Shown: one piece after another, positions 51,604 through 60,339 of the stretch | Numbering within the stretch: the first letter of the stretch is position 1 | Layout: each line of letters starts with the position of its first letter | The notes under the pieces: generated by a model | Databases searched by the model: none | Seen by the model: only the letters and a program-made list of their open reading frames with translations | What the model was told of the DNA's origin: nothing | Assembly: GCA_964625335.1 (NCBI GenBank) | Contig: CAZVBE010000005.1 | Coordinates: 52,215 to 116,214, forward strand | DNA: 64,000 nt | Direction of reading: 5' to 3' | DNA from: CAZGUG01 sp964625335 | GTDB taxonomy: Bacteria; Bacillota; Clostridia; Ch29 | Program-made: the position numbers and the translations under genes

Positions 51604-52794
51604 ATGAAGGAACTGATTCTGGTAAGGTACGGGGAAATAGCCTTAAAGGGTGGAAACAGGGCATTTTTTATAAAACAGCTGATAAGAAATATAAAAAAAG
51701 CGCTGGGTGGGATAGATCACAGAATTATTAAGGACCAGGGCAGAATTTTGGTAGAACTGGCCAAAGGCTCCGATGACCTTGATGCGGCGATAAACAGTCT
51801 TAAAAGAGTTTTCGGTATTGTTTCGATAAGCAGGGTGGTAAAGGTCGAAAAGAATTTGGATACCATTAAACAAAAAGCTTTACAAATGGTGAACAGGCAG
51901 CAGCTGTGTACCTTCAAGGTGGAAAGCAAGAGGGCGGATAAGACTTTTCCGTCAAACTCCCCAGAAATTTGCCGGCAGGTAGGAGCCTATATCCTGGAGA
52001 ACTGTGAAGGGATACGGGTGGATGTACACCGGCCGGATTTGGTTATAAATATAGAAATCAGAGACAAGGCGTACATATATATGGGTAGTGTATCCGGAAG
52101 CGGCGGACTGCCAACCGGGACCAGCGGCAAAAGCATATTGCTTTTGTCGGGAGGTATAGACAGCCCGGTGGCAGGCTGGATGGTTGCAAAAAGGGGAGTG
52201 GATCTTGAGGCGGTTCATTTTCACAGCTTTCCCTATACCAGTGAGAGGGCAAAACAAAAAGTAATAGATTTGGCCGGGGTGCTGGCCGGCTATACCGGCG
52301 GTATCAAGGTGCATATGGTATCGCTGACCGATATACAAAACAGCATAAACCGGCATTGCCCCGGTGAGCAGGGCACAATTCTTACCAGGCGTTTTATGAT
52401 GAAAATCGCCAGGGAGATTGCCGTAGCCGGCAAAGCCCTTGCATTAGTAACGGGAGAAAGTCTGGGGCAGGTCGCCAGCCAGACTTTGGAAAGTATTTAT
52501 GTAACAGATTCCTGTGTAGACCTGCCGGTATTCAGGCCCTTATTGGGCATGGACAAGGTGGAAATAATAGACAGGGCGAGGAATATAGATACCTATGAGT
52601 TGTCCATTCTGCCCTACGAAGACTGCTGTACCTTATTTCTGCCCGAACACCCCGAGACCAGGCCCAGGCTTGAAAAAATACTTGAGTCGGAGTCCCATCT
52701 GGATGTCCGCCTGCTGGTTGAGCAGGCTGTTAACACCAGGGAAATTATAGACATTCACCCTGCGGAAAGTGCAGGCAACACCGCCGCTTACTGA
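51604..52794 (+). CDS. thiI: tRNA 4-thiouridine synthetase
   Basis: 396 residues from ATG 51604, which overlaps the stop region of the desulfurase gene. The N-terminal ferredoxin-like and THUMP domains (RYGEIALKGGNRAFFIKQLI, FKVESKRADKTFP) bind tRNA; the PP-loop SGGIDSPVAGWM adenylates uridine 8. No C-terminal rhodanese domain is present, as in Bacillus ThiI. It transfers sulfur from the neighbouring desulfurase. The end overlaps the convergent mogA gene by seven bases. Confidence 0.93.
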   Translation: MKELILVRYGEIALKGGNRAFFIKQLIRNIKKALGGIDHRIIKDQGRILVELAKGSDDLDAAINSLKRVFGIVSISRVVKVEKNLDTIKQKALQMVNRQQLCTFKVESKRADKTFPSNSPEICRQVGAYILENCEGIRVDVHRPDLVINIEIRDKAYIYMGSVSGSGGLPTGTSGKSILLLSGGIDSPVAGWMVAKRGVDLEAVHFHSFPYTSERAKQKVIDLAGVLAGYTGGIKVHMVSLTDIQNSINRHCPGEQGTILTRRFMMKIAREIAVAGKALALVTGESLGQVASQTLESIYVTDSCVDLPVFRPLLGMDKVEIIDRARNIDTYELSILPYEDCCTLFLPEHPETRPRLEKILESESHLDVRLLVEQAVNTREIIDIHPAESAGNTAAY

Positions 52795-53279
52795 CCGCCG
52801 CACTCTCCCGTTTTACCCTTCAGTATCAACAGTCCGTGGGGCAAAGCCGGAAGAATGGCTTCAAGGCTCTCTGCAGCTCCCTTTGGACTTCCGGGGAGAT
52901 TGATTATCAGTGAGCCCTTTCTTATGCCTGCAACAGCCCTTGACAGCATTGCCTTTGCAGTTGTTTGCATGCTTACAAGCCTCATGGCTTCGGGTATGCC
53001 CGGCACCTGCTTATCTATTACTGCCAGGGTTGCCTCCGGAGTTACATCTCTTGCGGCAAATCCGGTCCCGCCTGTTGTCAAAACCAGGTCAATACATTGG
53101 TTATCCGTCATATTTACAATTGTACGGGAAATTTTATCTGGCTCATCCGGCACTATTTTGTAATCGATAACCTTTCCCCCTATAGTCCCAAGGATTTTCT
53201 CTATTGCCGGGCCGCTTAAATCCTCTCTCTGTCCTTCATACCCTTTGTCGCTTACTGTGATAATTCCAACTGTGAACAA
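52788..53279 (-). CDS. mogA: Molybdopterin adenylyltransferase, MogA/MoaB family
   Basis: 163 residues from TTG 53279, chosen because GGAGGTG lies six bases before it; a longer frame to 53330 has no site. The protein adenylates molybdopterin before metal insertion. TVGIITVSDKGYEG, TTGGTGFAARDVTPEATLAV and the late NLPGSPKGAAESLEAILPAL are diagnostic. It is isolated from other moa or moe genes. MoaB and MogA cannot be told apart safely from sequence, so the symbol is a best guess. Confidence 0.85.
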   Translation of the reverse strand: MFTVGIITVSDKGYEGQREDLSGPAIEKILGTIGGKVIDYKIVPDEPDKISRTIVNMTDNQCIDLVLTTGGTGFAARDVTPEATLAVIDKQVPGIPEAMRLVSMQTTAKAMLSRAVAGIRKGSLIINLPGSPKGAAESLEAILPALPHGLLILKGKTGECGGQ

Positions 53280-53515
53280 AGCCTTCACCTCCGAGACAAT
53301 ATTAACATATTGTTTTGCAAAAAAAAACAAGACACAGTTAATTACAATAATTTGACAGGCGAGGGGACTGTATATTGCCGGTCTCTTCTTATGTAAAAGC
53401 GGGGAAGGCTGTTACCGAAGAAATAGATTCAGGTAATATTTGTTGTGCACATTTGGATAATATGATAAAATGTAAAACATAGTAAGCGAATAAATTTATA
53501 AAGGAGGTATGTATA

Positions 53516-54922
53516 GTGACGGAAAAGACACAAAGACAAATCAGCTTTGGAGAGGTGCTGTTTGTTCTTCTGTTTTTGATCGGTTCCCTTATGGCTACCA
53601 TTATGGTATTCGGGGGAGACCCGCATATGCCCATATTGGCTACTACCGTTGTAGCAGCTATAGTTGCAATAAGAGCGGGGTATAAGTGGGAAGATATTCA
53701 AGATGGAATTATCGACGGTATTAAGATGTCCATGCAAGCAGTCCTTATTCTAATGATTGTAGGTATGATAATTGGTGTATGGATACTGGCCGGCGTTGTT
53801 CCTACCATGATTTTTTACGGACTGAAAATACTCTCTCCGGGAATATTCCTGGTAGCTACCTGTCTGATTTGCAGTATTGTATCACTGGCTACCGGAAGCT
53901 CCTGGACAACTGCAGGTACGGTAGGTATTGCACTGCTCGGAGTAGGCGTAGGACTGGGAATGCCGCTTCCTATGGTGGCAGGGGCAATTATTTCGGGGGC
54001 ATACTTTGGTGATAAAATGTCGCCGCTGTCAGACACCACAAACCTTGCACCGGCCATGGCGGGTGCGGAGTTGTTTGACCACATTAAGCACATGATATTT
54101 ACAACGGGACCAAGTTTGGTAATAGCACTAATACTATACGGAATTCTTGGCATGAGGTATGCAGGCCAGGCGTTGGACGTAGCAGGTATAAACGAGTTGC
54201 TTGGCGGATTGGCAGGACAGTTTGCTATTAATCCTTTGTTGTTTATACCTCCGCTGTTGGTTATTCTTATGGTGGTATTCAAAATTCCCGCAATACCTGG
54301 TCTTATTGGAGGCGTTGTATTAGGCGGCATCTTTGCAGCCATATTCCAGGGCGCAGGCATGGGTGCTATCATAGACGCAGCCCACTACGGATTTTTCTCA
54401 GAAACCGGTATAGAAGCCATAGACGACCTGTTAACCCGTGGCGGACTGGACAGCATGATGTGGACAGTATCGCTTATAATTATAGCAATGTCCTTTGGCG
54501 GAACCCTGGAAAAGACAGGAATGCTGAATGCGCTGCTGGAAAAAATACTTAAAGGCGTTAAGAGCACAGGTTCTCTTGTGTTAGCCACAGTGCTTACAAG
54601 TATATTTACTAACCTTACTTCCGGTGACCAGTACATGTCCCTGGTAGTACCGGGTAGGATGTTCAAGGATGCATACGCAGAGAGAGGGCTGCATCCCAAG
54701 AACCTGTCAAGGGTACTGGAGGACGCAGGAACCCTTTCGTCTCCATTGATACCATGGAACACATGCGGGGCTTTTATGTTAAGCACTCTGGGAGTTCATC
54801 CCTTTGCTTACCTGCCCTTTGCGTTTCTTAACCTGCTGAACCCGATAATATCCATATTCTACGGGTACACAGGAATCACAATGGAAAAACTGCCGCAAGG
54901 AAAGGCGGAAGAAACAGCGTAA
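53516..54922 (+). CDS. nhaC: Na+/H+ antiporter, NhaC family
   Basis: 468-residue membrane protein with about twelve hydrophobic segments, starting at GTG 53516 after the strong site AAAGGAGGTATGTATA. SLATGSSWTTAGTVGIALLG and the GAYFGDKMSPLSDTTNLAPA loop are the family signatures, the latter repeated in the conserved acidic-hairpin position; LTSIFTNLTSGDQYMSLVVP is the second. It exchanges sodium for protons, or lactate/malate in relatives (MleN). It is monocistronic with a strong terminator. Confidence 0.92.
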   Translation: MTEKTQRQISFGEVLFVLLFLIGSLMATIMVFGGDPHMPILATTVVAAIVAIRAGYKWEDIQDGIIDGIKMSMQAVLILMIVGMIIGVWILAGVVPTMIFYGLKILSPGIFLVATCLICSIVSLATGSSWTTAGTVGIALLGVGVGLGMPLPMVAGAIISGAYFGDKMSPLSDTTNLAPAMAGAELFDHIKHMIFTTGPSLVIALILYGILGMRYAGQALDVAGINELLGGLAGQFAINPLLFIPPLLVILMVVFKIPAIPGLIGGVVLGGIFAAIFQGAGMGAIIDAAHYGFFSETGIEAIDDLLTRGGLDSMMWTVSLIIIAMSFGGTLEKTGMLNALLEKILKGVKSTGSLVLATVLTSIFTNLTSGDQYMSLVVPGRMFKDAYAERGLHPKNLSRVLEDAGTLSSPLIPWNTCGAFMLSTLGVHPFAYLPFAFLNLLNPIISIFYGYTGITMEKLPQGKAEETA

Positions 54923-54930
54923 ATCTGATG

Positions 54931-54965
54931 CTGCCCCCATGGGTTAACCATGGGGGCAGTTTTTT
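54931..54965 (+). terminator. Terminator after nhaC
   Basis: CTGCCCCCATGG (54931-54942) and CCATGGGGGCAG (54948-54959) form a perfect 12-bp stem with a five-base loop and a T run. Confidence 0.9.
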
Positions 54966-55112
54966 ATGTAAAATTAAACTATAAAACCGACAGCAATCCT
55001 TTGGTAATTACAATAAATAGCAAAACTATACATTTTTCATTGAAGGGAAAAGGAATATATTGAAGAAACAATAATGGTACACATTTTGTTAGGGGACAGG
55101 GAGGGATGAAAC

Positions 55113-55448
55113 ATGGAGCTTAGCGCTAGGATTTCAGGCAATGTATTGATATGTACCGTTAAAGGAGAGCTTGACCATCATACGGCTGAAGAGTTCAGAA
55201 ATTTTATGGACCGCAATCTGGCAAACAATCCTGTAAAGCATTTGATGCTGGATTTGTCGGGCTTAAGCTTTATGGATAGTTCAGGCATTGGTGCACTGAT
55301 TGGCAGGTATAAAAAGGTGAGTTCGACCGGGGGTAAGGTTGTGGTTGTGAACGAAAATAAACAGGTATCACGGGTGTTTAAGGTATCGGGCATTTATGAA
55401 ATAATCAGCTCATATGGCAGCATCCGACAAGCTATAAATGATCTGTAG
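55113..55448 (+). CDS. spoIIAA: Anti-sigma F factor antagonist
   Basis: 111-residue STAS-domain protein that binds the anti-sigma factor SpoIIAB and so frees sigma F in the forespore. The phosphorylatable serine is in LSFMDSSGIGALIGRY near residue 57. AGGGAGGGATGAAAC precedes the ATG. It is the first gene of the classic spoIIA operon. The ~150-base upstream region probably holds a sporulation promoter, but no clean sigma-H consensus was found. Confidence 0.96.
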   Translation: MELSARISGNVLICTVKGELDHHTAEEFRNFMDRNLANNPVKHLMLDLSGLSFMDSSGIGALIGRYKKVSSTGGKVVVVNENKQVSRVFKVSGIYEIISSYGSIRQAINDL

Positions 55449-55521
55449 GGACATTCCGCGGCAAGGAACACCTGCAAAAAAAGCGGTGTGTTCCCATACC
55501 AAAATTAAGGAGTGAGCGTAG

Positions 55522-55986
55522 ATGAGGAATAAAAACTATATGATACTGGAGATTCCCGGCAAGTCACAGAATGAAGCCTTTGCCAGGGTTGTCACCGCCG
55601 CATTTGCATCACAACTGGACCCGACCATTGAGGAAATAGCCGATATAAAGACTGCGGTTTCGGAGGCGGTAACGAATTCAATAATTCATGGATATGAGAA
55701 TTCTGAAGGCATAATTATTATAAAGTGCAGTTTAGATGAAAGGGGAGTGGAGATACAAATATCCGACGAGGGTAAGGGGATTGAAGATGTGGAGCAGGCA
55801 AGACAGCCCCTGTACACATCAAAACCTGAATTGGAACGGTCGGGCATGGGTTTTACCGTGATGGAGACCTTTATGGATGAAGTGGAGGTGTATTCAGAAA
55901 GAAGCAAGGGCACCGTCGTAACAATGAGAAAAAAATTCGCTTCTATAATAAAGGAGCAAGGGGTAAGCAGCAATGAAGGAGAATAA
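55522..55986 (+). CDS. spoIIAB: Anti-sigma F factor / serine kinase
   Basis: 154-residue GHKL-type ATP-binding protein that holds sigma F inactive and phosphorylates SpoIIAA. Its N-box is EIADIKTAVSEAVTNSIIHG and the G1 box ISDEGKGIEDVEQA; the G2 region is ERSGMGFTVMETFMDEVEV. Length matches the family. It overlaps the sigF start by 14 bases and lies 73 bases after spoIIAA. Confidence 0.96.
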   Translation: MRNKNYMILEIPGKSQNEAFARVVTAAFASQLDPTIEEIADIKTAVSEAVTNSIIHGYENSEGIIIIKCSLDERGVEIQISDEGKGIEDVEQARQPLYTSKPELERSGMGFTVMETFMDEVEVYSERSKGTVVTMRKKFASIIKEQGVSSNEGE

Positions 55987-56719
55987 TGAACTGCTAAGTC
56001 ACGTTGAAACCCTGCAATTGATAGAAAAGGCCCAGGAGGGAGACAGGGAAGCGCAGTCTCTGCTTTTGAAAAACAATATCGGTCTTATTAAGAGCATAGT
56101 CAAGCGTTTTCTTAACAGGGGCTATGAATATGAAGACCTGTTTCAGCTTGGCAGCATAGGTCTGCTAAAGGCAATTAAGAATTTTGATATCAGCTATAAC
56201 GTCAGGTTTTCCACCTATGCCGTGCCAATGATAGCAGGAGAGATAAAGAGGTTTTTAAGGGATGACGGGATAATTAAGGTTAGCCGCTCGCTGAAGGAAT
56301 TGAATTCCAGGATACGCCAGGTGAAAGAAAGGCTGATAAGAGACAGGGGGAGAGAGCCCACATTAAGCGAGATTTCGCAGGAGCTGGGTGTACCTCCGGA
56401 AGACCTGGTGCTGGCCATGGATGCAGCTTCTGCTCCCGAGTACCTATACGATACCATACATCAGGATGACGGTTCTCCCATTTTTCTTATAGACAAGGTT
56501 GTTGCCGAAGAAGACAAAAGTACGGAAATGTTGGACCGGCTTACCCTGAAGGAAATGATTCACAAACTGAAGCCAAGGGAAAGACAGATAATTATGATGC
56601 GGTATTTTCAGGACAAAACTCAGACGCAAATTGCCCAAAAACTGGGCATATCACAGGTTCAGGTATCCCGTATAGAGAAAAGGATACTGGATAAAATGAG
56701 ACAGTCCATGACTAAATAA
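55973..56719 (+). CDS. sigF: Sporulation sigma factor F
   Basis: 248-residue forespore sigma factor (SpoIIAC). Region 2 is clear: YEDLFQLGSIGLLKAIKNFD, then YNVRFSTYAVPMIAGEIKRF; region 3 has REPTLSEISQELGVPPEDL, and region 4 ends in KTQTQIAQKLGISQVQVSRI. It overlaps the end of spoIIAB by 14 bases. A terminator follows, and after it the spoVAE/spoVAF pair begins, genes that sigma G transcribes in Bacillus. Confidence 0.97.
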   Translation: MKENNELLSHVETLQLIEKAQEGDREAQSLLLKNNIGLIKSIVKRFLNRGYEYEDLFQLGSIGLLKAIKNFDISYNVRFSTYAVPMIAGEIKRFLRDDGIIKVSRSLKELNSRIRQVKERLIRDRGREPTLSEISQELGVPPEDLVLAMDAASAPEYLYDTIHQDDGSPIFLIDKVVAEEDKSTEMLDRLTLKEMIHKLKPRERQIIMMRYFQDKTQTQIAQKLGISQVQVSRIEKRILDKMRQSMTK

Positions 56720-56724
56720 AAGAG

Positions 56725-56747
56725 GGACAAAGAAATGTCCTTTTTTT
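56725..56747 (+). terminator. Terminator after sigF
   Basis: GGACA (56725-56729) and TGTCC (56736-56740) with a six-base loop and seven T (56741-56747). Confidence 0.75.
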
Positions 56748-56840
56748 ATTTTTTCGCCTGTGTGTCGTGGGAGTCAGCGGTGGTTTTCTGCATTAAATAA
56801 TGCAAAAAGACAATACTAATGCATGAACGGAGGGAATACG

Positions 56841-57011
56841 ATGTCTGGCAGAAAAAGAACTGTTCTGGGAATCATATTATTGTTTTTAATTGCGCTTATG
56901 TTTTATTCGTGCTTGGTTGTGTATGGCATCAGGCGGAAGGAGCCTAGCAGGGCCAAACTTGTAATGGCAGCCGATACAATCATACAGGAAGGATACGGAG
57001 GCAGAAAATGA
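56841..57011 (+). CDS. Small membrane protein before spoVAE
   Basis: 56 residues from ATG 56841, behind GGAGGGAATACG. One membrane helix (TVLGIILLFLIALMFYSCLV) is followed by a short basic and charged tail (RRKEPSRAKLVMAADTIIQE). I do not recognise a family. The stop overlaps the next start (ATGA), and the gene lies between sigF and spoVAE, so it may be a small forespore membrane protein. Confidence 0.7.
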   Translation: MSGRKRTVLGIILLFLIALMFYSCLVVYGIRRKEPSRAKLVMAADTIIQEGYGGRK

Positions 57012-57154
57012 AAAAAGAACCTGTGCATTACAGTCTGCCGGTTGATACCTGCCCAAGAAAGCCCAGGCTGCGCCATGGGGTGGACGGTGAAACCCTGCAG
57101 GGTACGATCCGAAGAATCGAAACCAGGAGCAAAAGGAAGTGTATAGATGGATGA
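57008..57154 (+). CDS. Small basic 48-aa ORF coupled to spoVAE
   Basis: Frame from ATG 57008 that overlaps the preceding stop (ATGA) and runs seven bases into the spoVAE start, so three genes overlap in a row. The product is basic: MKKEPVHYSLPVDTCPRKPR, then GVDGETLQGTIRRIETRSKR. No family is recognised. The chain of overlaps argues for translation, but it could also be a non-coding bridge. Confidence 0.5.
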   Translation: MKKEPVHYSLPVDTCPRKPRLRHGVDGETLQGTIRRIETRSKRKCIDG

Positions 57155-57740
57155 ATCTCAAAGTATACGGAAAGTCATTATTATTACCGATGGGGATAAT
57201 ATAGCCAGGCAGGCAGTGGAGACAGCTGCCTCACAGATAGGAGGAAGGTGCATATCCCAGTCGGCGGGAAATCCTACGCCCCTGACCGGCGATAAAATTG
57301 TTGAGATGGTTAAGCAGACGCCTGCCGATCCTGTGGTGGTAATGGTGGATGACAGGGGGAAAGCCGGCCTGGGAGAAGGTGAATTAGTGATTGAAAAGCT
57401 GGCTGGGACAAAGGAAATAGAAATAATAGGAGTTGTTGCGGTGGCCTCCAATACCCGGGATGTTGAAGGGGTAAAGGTGGATTGTTCGGTGGACAACTAT
57501 CTTAATATTATTCATGGTTCGGTCGACAAACTCGGGAATCCCGCTGAAGGAGAGGTGGTGTATGGGGATACTCTGGATATTCTCAACAGAGTAAAAGTAC
57601 CCATTATTATCGGGGTTGGGGACCCGGGTAAAATGGACGGAAGGGATGACTGTGTATTGGGCGCGCCGGTACTGACCAGAGCCCTCAGCCTTATCCTTGA
57701 CAGGAGTGGTATGACCAATGAAGCTGGACAAGAGCATTAA
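57147..57740 (+). CDS. spoVAE: Stage V sporulation protein AE (SpoVAEa type)
   Basis: 197 residues of the soluble SpoVAEa family from the spoVA operon, which governs dipicolinic acid movement in spores. The N-terminus VIIITDGDNIARQAVETAA and the later VVVMVDDRGKAGLGEGE and GSVDKLGNPAEGEVVYGD are typical. Only part of the spoVA operon is present here: spoVAA, AB, AC, AD and AEb are not in the window. AAAAGGAAGTGTATAG precedes the ATG. It overlaps spoVAF by 23 bases. Confidence 0.9.
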   Translation: MDESQSIRKVIIITDGDNIARQAVETAASQIGGRCISQSAGNPTPLTGDKIVEMVKQTPADPVVVMVDDRGKAGLGEGELVIEKLAGTKEIEIIGVVAVASNTRDVEGVKVDCSVDNYLNIIHGSVDKLGNPAEGEVVYGDTLDILNRVKVPIIIGVGDPGKMDGRDDCVLGAPVLTRALSLILDRSGMTNEAGQEH

Positions 57741-59172
57741 CAAAAACATAAAAATACTTGATAAGACGCTTGGTATCAGCAAGAGCTTCGATATTATCAA
57801 CCGTGAGTTTGAAATAGGCGGCAGGGCTTCGTGTCTGCTGTTTATAGACGGTTTTGCCAAGGATGACGCAATGCTTTGGATTATGCAGGAACTGCAGAGT
57901 TTAAAGAGGGAGGATATAGTTCCCAATACTTTGAAAAAAATAGTAAAAAATACAATAGGTTATCTGGAGGTAGAGACTGCCGATTGTTTTGAGGATGTTG
58001 CGGATGCGGTACTGGCCGGGCCTCTGGCGCTTTTGATTGACGGCTTGGATGAAGCGGTAATAATTGATGCCAGGGAATATCCCGTTAGAAATCCGGAAGA
58101 ATCCGACCTTGAAAAGGTGACACGGGGTTCCAGGGACGGCCTTGTTGAAACCGTTGTCTTTAATACAGCATTGATACGGCGCAGAATCCGGGATCCTAAT
58201 CTGAGGAATGAGATATTTCAGGCAGGGGTCCGGTCCAAGACGGATATTGTTGTATCCTATATAGAGGACATAGCAAATCCCGATCTGGTAAATAAGGTCA
58301 AGGACAAAATTAAATCTATTAACGTCGATTCGCTGGTAATGGGGGAGAAAACCCTGCAAGAATATATTGTGGGCAGGAACTGGAACCCGCTTCCCCAGGC
58401 AAAATTCACCGAGCGGCCGGATGTGGCTGCGGCCCATTTGCTGGAGGGGCATATTGTGATTATAGTTGATACAAGTCCCAGCGTAATGATACTTCCGGTT
58501 TGTATGTTCCACTTTACCCAGCATGCGGAAGATTATTACCAGAGTCCGACGGTGGGAACCTACCTGCGGTGGGTAAGATTCCTGGCCATGACAGCAGCAC
58601 TGATTTTGCCTCCGTTATGGCTTATTGCAGTGGAATACAGGGCATTTTTGCCGGAAGCCCTAAAATTTCTGGGAGCGAAAGAGACCGGTGCCATACCTTT
58701 ATTTATTCAATTTATTATTCTTGAGATTGGTATTGATATGCTGCGGCTTGCATCTGTTCATACACCGAGTGCTCTTACCACATCCCTCGGCATAATCGGG
58801 GCGCTTCTTTTAGGAGAACTAGCGGTGGATGTGGGATGGTTTGTGCCGGAGACGATACTTTACATAGCCATTGCAGGAATAGGTTCCTTTGCAACTCCCA
58901 GTATCGAATTTGCCTTTGCTATCAGGTTATTTCGGCTTATAATACTTATATTGACGGGCATGCTGAAGGCATACGGTTTTGCCATAGGGGTGGGGTTTTT
59001 CCTGGTTATTCTTTTCATTACAAGATCCTTTGGAGGGGTGAGGTATACATGGCCGCTGGTTCCGTTTAACGGCAGGGCTCTGTCCACCATATTCTTCAGA
59101 AAACCGGTACCGGAAGTAAAATCGAGGCCGGATTTTTTAAGAACGATAGATGAAGAGGATGCACCCTCGTGA
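57718..59172 (+). CDS. spoVAF: Stage V sporulation protein AF, GerA family
   Basis: 484-residue GerA-type spore germination protein. A soluble N-terminal half (about 1-285, with DVADAVLAGPLALLIDGLDE and RNPEESDLEKVTRGSRDGLV) is followed by five membrane helices from about residue 290. The GerA-type PESDLEKVTRGSRDGL and DTSPSVMILP segments identify it. SpoVAF sits with the SpoVA channel in the inner spore membrane. Its start lies 23 bases inside spoVAE. Confidence 0.93.
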   Translation: MKLDKSINKNIKILDKTLGISKSFDIINREFEIGGRASCLLFIDGFAKDDAMLWIMQELQSLKREDIVPNTLKKIVKNTIGYLEVETADCFEDVADAVLAGPLALLIDGLDEAVIIDAREYPVRNPEESDLEKVTRGSRDGLVETVVFNTALIRRRIRDPNLRNEIFQAGVRSKTDIVVSYIEDIANPDLVNKVKDKIKSINVDSLVMGEKTLQEYIVGRNWNPLPQAKFTERPDVAAAHLLEGHIVIIVDTSPSVMILPVCMFHFTQHAEDYYQSPTVGTYLRWVRFLAMTAALILPPLWLIAVEYRAFLPEALKFLGAKETGAIPLFIQFIILEIGIDMLRLASVHTPSALTTSLGIIGALLLGELAVDVGWFVPETILYIAIAGIGSFATPSIEFAFAIRLFRLIILILTGMLKAYGFAIGVGFFLVILFITRSFGGVRYTWPLVPFNGRALSTIFFRKPVPEVKSRPDFLRTIDEEDAPS

Positions 59173-59291
59173 AATAAAAGCCAAACAATGGAAAGTTTTT
59201 TATAGTTTGCTCATAACAGGAGCTATGATATCATAGACTTGTGTGTGAAAAAATTTAAAACGAAGCAGGTCGTGTTATTGGGGGGTACATT

Positions 59292-60227
59292 ATGAGGGAA
59301 ATAAACGAGAGGCTCGCTTTTCTAAGGACGGGAATCAGAGAAAGGGAAAAACTGAATGTTGATCTTACAAAAGCTGTCGGACAAAAGAATATAATAGAAG
59401 AGAGTAAGAGGAATTTATACGAACAACTGAAAAAGGAAAAGAGTGATGTTGAAAAGCTGGAAAGGATCTCCCCGGGCAATTTTTTGCATACTATTCTGGG
59501 TAAGAAGGAAGAAAAGCTGGAGAAAGAAAAAGAAGAACTCATATCTGCAAAAATCAGTTACGATTCAGCAACAGCCGAGTTGGAAAGCCTGATAAGGGAA
59601 ATTGAAAGGATTAAAGTAAGGATATCAGATATAGGAGATGTAAACGGGGAGTACGCCCGACTGATAAAAGAAAAGGAAAATATTCTTATGGAGAAATACG
59701 GTGGCATTAGGGACAAACTAAACACTATAGCAGAAAAAGAGAGCAGATTGATAAGTGACAGTAAAGAAATAAGTGAGGCGATCCAGGCAGGAACTGAATT
59801 GGCATCCTCCCTTGACAGGGTACAGGAAAGCCTGCGTTCTGCAGGGAACTGGGGAACATGGGATATATTTGGCGGAGGGATGATTGCCACAATGGCAAAG
59901 CATTCAAAGATTGATGATGCACAAAATGAAATAAATAATGTCCAATTACTTTTAAAAGAATTTCATAGGGAACTTAAGGATATGGGAGGAGAAATAGATT
60001 TAAGCATTGAGATAGGCTCATTTTTAACCTTTGCGGATTATCTGTTTGACGGGCTGTTTGTTGATCTGGCGGTACAGTCCAAAATAGGGGATGCTCAGGA
60101 AAAGGCTGAAAAAGCTAAATACAAGGTAGGAATAGTGCTTGAAAATCTAAAGGTAAAACTTAACGAAAACCATGAGGAGCTTAAGGGTTTAAGAAACCAA
60201 AGAATGAAAATTATTGAGGAAGCATAG
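59292..60227 (+). CDS. Long coiled-coil protein of unknown function
   Basis: 311 residues. Most of the length (about 1-190 and 200-305) is heptad-rich helix with high Lys/Glu content. A break at about 190 holds the aromatic motif WGTWDIFGGGMIATMAKHSK, conserved in my memory in a group of uncharacterised Firmicutes proteins. A second break near residue 240 is hydrophobic (FLTFADYLFDGLFVDLAVQS) and could touch a membrane. No enzyme motif is seen. TTGGGGGGTACATT precedes the ATG. A PspA-like or spore-structural role is speculative. Confidence 0.65.
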   Translation: MREINERLAFLRTGIREREKLNVDLTKAVGQKNIIEESKRNLYEQLKKEKSDVEKLERISPGNFLHTILGKKEEKLEKEKEELISAKISYDSATAELESLIREIERIKVRISDIGDVNGEYARLIKEKENILMEKYGGIRDKLNTIAEKESRLISDSKEISEAIQAGTELASSLDRVQESLRSAGNWGTWDIFGGGMIATMAKHSKIDDAQNEINNVQLLLKEFHRELKDMGGEIDLSIEIGSFLTFADYLFDGLFVDLAVQSKIGDAQEKAEKAKYKVGIVLENLKVKLNENHEELKGLRNQRMKIIEEA

Positions 60228-60294
60228 GTGTATTTCTGCCTCCGGTTTATTTAAAGGCCGGTTGGTTTTCATAAAGCCCATTAATATTTGTCTA

Positions 60295-60339
60295 CTCAAT
60301 AAAACAAGGTGCGATATATCCGCACCTTGTTTTATTGAG
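60295..60339. terminator. 19-bp perfect terminator overlapping the PBP stop codon
   Basis: CTCAATAAAACAAGGTGCG (60295-60313) and its exact complement (60321-60339) with a seven-base loop. It covers the last codons of the minus-strand penicillin-binding protein and may serve the plus-strand coiled-coil gene too. Confidence 0.8.

Noticed and set aside
54966..55112. Sigma-H promoter before spoIIAA
   Set aside because: AAAGGAATAT is present at about 55047, but no GAAT-type -10 lies at the right distance.
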